Of a stretch of 7,315 nt of DNA, positions 5,466 to 7,315 are shown piece after piece. The notes under the pieces were generated by a model that was given only the letters and a program-made list of their open reading frames with translations, was not told where the DNA came from and did no database searches. The stretch is from Anaerolineae bacterium (GTDB lineage: Bacteria; Chloroflexota; Anaerolineae; UBA4142). Every line of letters begins with the position of its first letter. The first letter of the stretch is position 1. The stretch spans positions 1-7,315 of the forward strand of contig DAIDTM010000314.1 of assembly GCA_027457205.1 (NCBI GenBank). The letters are read 5' to 3'. The position numbers were made by a program, and so were the translations under genes.

Positions 5466-6598
5466 TCGGTTTTTGGGTTTGCGGCTTCAACGAGCGCGTA
5501 CATTCCGCCGGACACAAGCGAATGTCCGCCCAGCAGAATCGGGATCGGGGCTTGGCGCGCGGCGAAAGTGAACTCGCGGATGAATGGGTCGTCGATCGCG
5601 TCGGCTCGCAGCAGATCGGAATTGAATCGATCGCGCGCGGGCGGCTGGAGGTGTTGGTGCGCGAACAGCACGCGCGAGTCGAGGATGGCGGCGTCCGCGA
5701 GCCGCGCGAGCGCGGCGAAGAAATAGCGCATCCCGGCGCGCTCCAAATAGAATCCGAGCAGCGCGCGCACCTCGCCGCGCGCATCGCGTCCGCTGGCGCG
5801 CATCCCGCGCTCTTCGCTCACGATGCGCCATTGGCAGCGCGTGGCGCGCTCGAGTAAGAGTGCCATCGAAGCCGACACGCGTCCGGCGATGAGCAGCGTG
5901 GCGTTGCGGTTACCCAAGAGCGACAGGACGGTTTCGGCGCGCGTCGTTTCCAGTCGCGCGCGGTTCAACTCATCGCGCAGGCGCGGACCGACGGACGGAT
6001 GAAACGCAATCGTCAGCAGGTCGGTCGGCGTATCGATGTCCAGCTGCGTTGCCGCGTTCTTCGGCAGCGCGGCGATTTGCAGCCCGGCGCGTTCGCCCAG
6101 CCGGAACGCGAGATCGTTATCGAGCTCCGGCGGCTCGATGCGCCGCAGCGCGCTGCCGGGCGACCACGCGGCGAAATCGCACGAATAGTAATTGTTCGTG
6201 ACGACGACGTTCGACTGTTGCAGTACGCGTTGCGCGACGGCGCGCCACTCGTCCGTGCTCATCAGCGCGCCGCTGCCGCCGCCGATGTAAAGCGGCGCAT
6301 CGGCGCGGTGTTTGTCCACCAGCGCGGCGAGGCGTTGCCCCCAATGAAAGCCCTCGCCCGACGGATCGACCTCAACCCGCGCGCCGAGCGCGGCAGCGCG
6401 TTCGGCAAAATCGCGGTTCGCCGTCGCGACGACCATCGTGGCGATTTCGGGAATCGCACGGACGCGTTCCAGCGTATCGAGCGACGCGGCGATCTGCGCG
6501 TCGGCGACCAACCGCTCCACGTCGTTGTCGGCGGTGCCTTTCACGAAGAGAAAAAGAGTTGCGTGCGACAAATCGGTCTCCATTGAAAATGCTTTCAT
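5462..6598 (-). CDS. Uncharacterised protein, N-terminal half nucleotidyltransferase-like
   Basis: The product is 378 residues. I do not recognise it with certainty. The N-terminal half (about 12-205) alternates hydrophobic strands and helices: TLFLFVKG, a strand IATMVVATANRDF, then a Gly/His stretch SGEGFHWGQRL. After this come PLYIGGGSGAL and VVVTNNYYSCDF. Near 188 comes LDIDTPTDLLTIA, which resembles the closing DIDTPEDL element of small GT-A-fold nucleotidyltransferases such as CofC and MobA relatives. The classic N-terminal Gly-rich, Lys-containing NTP loop is not evident, so the substrate is unknown. The C-terminal half (about 206-378) has conserved-looking Gly turns (SLLGNRNATLLIAGRVSASMALL, ILLGGHSLVSGGMYAL) and no assignable domain. 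The ATG at 6598 is used; the ATG at 6583 is possible, and neither has a clear Shine-Dalgarno. Its stop codon forms part of the next operon's -35 element, and no terminator is visible behind it, so readthrough into that operon is possible. Confidence 0.72.
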   Translation of the reverse strand: MKAFSMETDLSHATLFLFVKGTADNDVERLVADAQIAASLDTLERVRAIPEIATMVVATANRDFAERAAALGARVEVDPSGEGFHWGQRLAALVDKHRADAPLYIGGGSGALMSTDEWRAVAQRVLQQSNVVVTNNYYSCDFAAWSPGSALRRIEPPELDNDLAFRLGERAGLQIAALPKNAATQLDIDTPTDLLTIAFHPSVGPRLRDELNRARLETTRAETVLSLLGNRNATLLIAGRVSASMALLLERATRCQWRIVSEERGMRASGRDARGEVRALLGFYLERAGMRYFFAALARLADAAILDSRVLFAHQHLQPPARDRFNSDLLRADAIDDPFIREFTFAARQAPIPILLGGHSLVSGGMYALVEAANPKTD

Positions 6599-6675
6599 CC
6601 ACGAAGGAGCACCAAGAGAAACCTTACCTACTGCCGTGTGGTACGTCTTCTCGGAATGACAACCAAGAAATTCAA

Positions 6676-6705
6676 GGGGGTTAGGGATGTGATTCCCTAA
6701 CCCCC
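6676..6705 (-). terminator. 12-bp perfect hairpin, probable terminator of the hibernation factor gene
   Basis: Positions 6676-6687 pair perfectly with 6694-6705 around a six-base loop, with five consecutive G-C pairs at the base. It lies 23 bp beyond the hpf stop codon in the direction of hpf transcription. On the minus strand the stem is followed by a moderately T-rich stretch (TTGAATTTCTT) and not a clean T run. Intrinsic termination is therefore likely but not certain. It could alternatively be a dispersed palindromic repeat. Confidence 0.6.
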
Positions 6706-6728
6706 CGTAGCGTCATCGCAATGTGGTC

Positions 6729-7271
6729 CTATTCTTTTTCAGGCTCGATCAACCCGTAGTTTCCATCGTTACGCCGGTAGAGCACGTTGATTGTGCCGCG
6801 TTCCCGGTGGGTGAATACGAAGAAGCTGTGTCCGAGTAGTTCCATCTGTTCAATCGCTTCCTCCTCTGTCATCGGTCGAGTGCGAAATCGTTTCATCCGG
6901 ACAATGCGCGGACTGACGTCTTTGGTCTCGACTTCGGTTTCGGCGGGCGCGGCGCGCTCGGCTTGCGCTCGTCCGCGATAGTGCTTGCCTTTGTACCGTG
7001 CGATCTGTTTCTCCAGTTTCTCCATCACGATGTCCACGGCGGCGCCAAAGTCCGCCGCGCGTTCTTCGCCGCGCAGAATCGTGCCGTTCGTGCGCAGCGT
7101 AACCTGCACGACCTCGCGCTGCGCGGCGGATTTGGTTTTTTCGAGGGCGAATTCCACGCGCGCTTCGGTCAGCGCCGGTAGATAGCGGTCCAACTTGCCG
7201 ATTTTCTTTTCGACATACTCCTTGAGCCCTTCGGAGACTTCGAGATTTTTGCCACTGACGATCAGATTCAT
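6729..7271 (-). CDS. hpf: Long-form ribosome hibernation promoting factor
   Basis: This 180-residue protein binds the 30S decoding region and, in the long form, drives 100S ribosome dimers in stationary phase or stress. The S30AE/sigma-54-modulation domain spans about 1-98 (MNLIVSGKNLEVSEGLKEYV, ARVEFALEKTK, then DIVMEKLEKQIARYKGK). A charged linker follows (99-120), then the C-terminal dimerisation domain at about 121-178. The latter is diagnostic: VRMKRFRTRPMTEEEAIEQM, GHSFFVFTHRERGTINVLYRR and DGNYGLIEP. The length is typical of long HPF in bacteria lacking separate RMF and short HPF. The ATG at 7271 is preceded by the best Shine-Dalgarno seen in the window. It appears to be a single-gene unit, closed by the hairpin beyond its stop codon. 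Confidence 0.96.
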   Translation of the reverse strand: MNLIVSGKNLEVSEGLKEYVEKKIGKLDRYLPALTEARVEFALEKTKSAAQREVVQVTLRTNGTILRGEERAADFGAAVDIVMEKLEKQIARYKGKHYRGRAQAERAAPAETEVETKDVSPRIVRMKRFRTRPMTEEEAIEQMELLGHSFFVFTHRERGTINVLYRRNDGNYGLIEPEKE

Positions 7272-7276
7272 CGTGT

Positions 7277-7284
7277 CCTCCTTT
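7277..7284 (-). promoter_or_regulatory. Strong Shine-Dalgarno of hpf
   Basis: The minus strand reads AAAGGAGG, five bases before the ATG at 7271. This fixes the hpf start. It stands out because the other genes in the window have weak or no Shine-Dalgarno sequences and seem to depend on coupling or near-leaderless initiation. Confidence 0.85.
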
Positions 7285-7300
7285 ACTCAAGTTTGGCGCA

Positions 7301-7315
7301 GAGACTGTGAGTCTC
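7301..7315. repeat. Inverted repeat at the window edge, upstream of hpf
   Basis: GAGACT (7301-7306) and AGTCTC (7310-7315) are perfect inverted repeats around GTG. The element reaches the last base of the window, so its true length is unknown. It lies about 30 bp upstream of the hpf start codon and could be a regulatory site or the end of an upstream terminator. Confidence 0.4.

Noticed and set aside
5999..6586. Open frame of 195 codons on the plus strand antisense to the nucleotidyltransferase-like gene
   Set aside because: Arg-rich shadow product with no start signal; the minus-strand gene fits its neighbours in orientation and composition.

Overview
The window looks like a piece of a GC-rich (roughly 60%) bacterial chromosome. 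The gene set is a ROK-family sugar kinase or regulator, paired family-2 glycosyltransferases, a short HNH protein of the 'VLVLNQNYEPLNV' type, a CHASE2-cyclase, and a long-form ribosome hibernation factor. Together with degenerate 7-8 bp tandem arrays and sparse Shine-Dalgarno sites, this fits a Chloroflexota (Anaerolineae-like) genome best. That assignment is an inference from gene content and style; the window holds no rRNA or other phylogenetic marker. It is densely coded, with no gene-free stretch over 300 bases.

Left part, plus strand (1-2674): the 3' end of a ROK gene overlaps a family-2 glycosyltransferase by 8 bp. A second family-2 glycosyltransferase of the WaaE type follows 22 bp later. 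These probably form one transcript concerned with surface glycan assembly. Both glycosyltransferase frames contain a short array of degenerate heptamers read through in frame, and the junction between them is built from four octamers. A strong promoter whose -35 element includes the stop codon of the second glycosyltransferase then drives a small HNH protein. Its predicted transcript would begin only a few bases before the ATG.

Middle part, minus strand (2698-5465): one promoter (perfect, extended -10) precedes an apparent operon: a small Lys-rich/acidic protein of unknown function, a low-molecular-weight protein phosphatase (ATGA overlap), and a CHASE2-class III nucleotide cyclase (overlapping TTG start). 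The operon and the convergent HNH gene share one symmetrical hairpin terminator, and the two stop codons lie in its stem and pair with each other. The operon suggests a signalling unit: an extracytoplasmic sensor making cyclic nucleotide, plus a phosphatase. The cyclase lacks the usual transition-state Asn.

Right part, minus strand (5462-7315): an uncharacterised 378-residue protein has an N-terminal half resembling small nucleotidyltransferases. Upstream of it are a 12-bp perfect hairpin and the long-form hibernation-promoting factor, which has the only strong Shine-Dalgarno sequence found in the window. The most unusual signals are the short-period arrays inside the glycosyltransferase genes and the repeated use of a TGA stop codon as part of a TTGAC -35 element.
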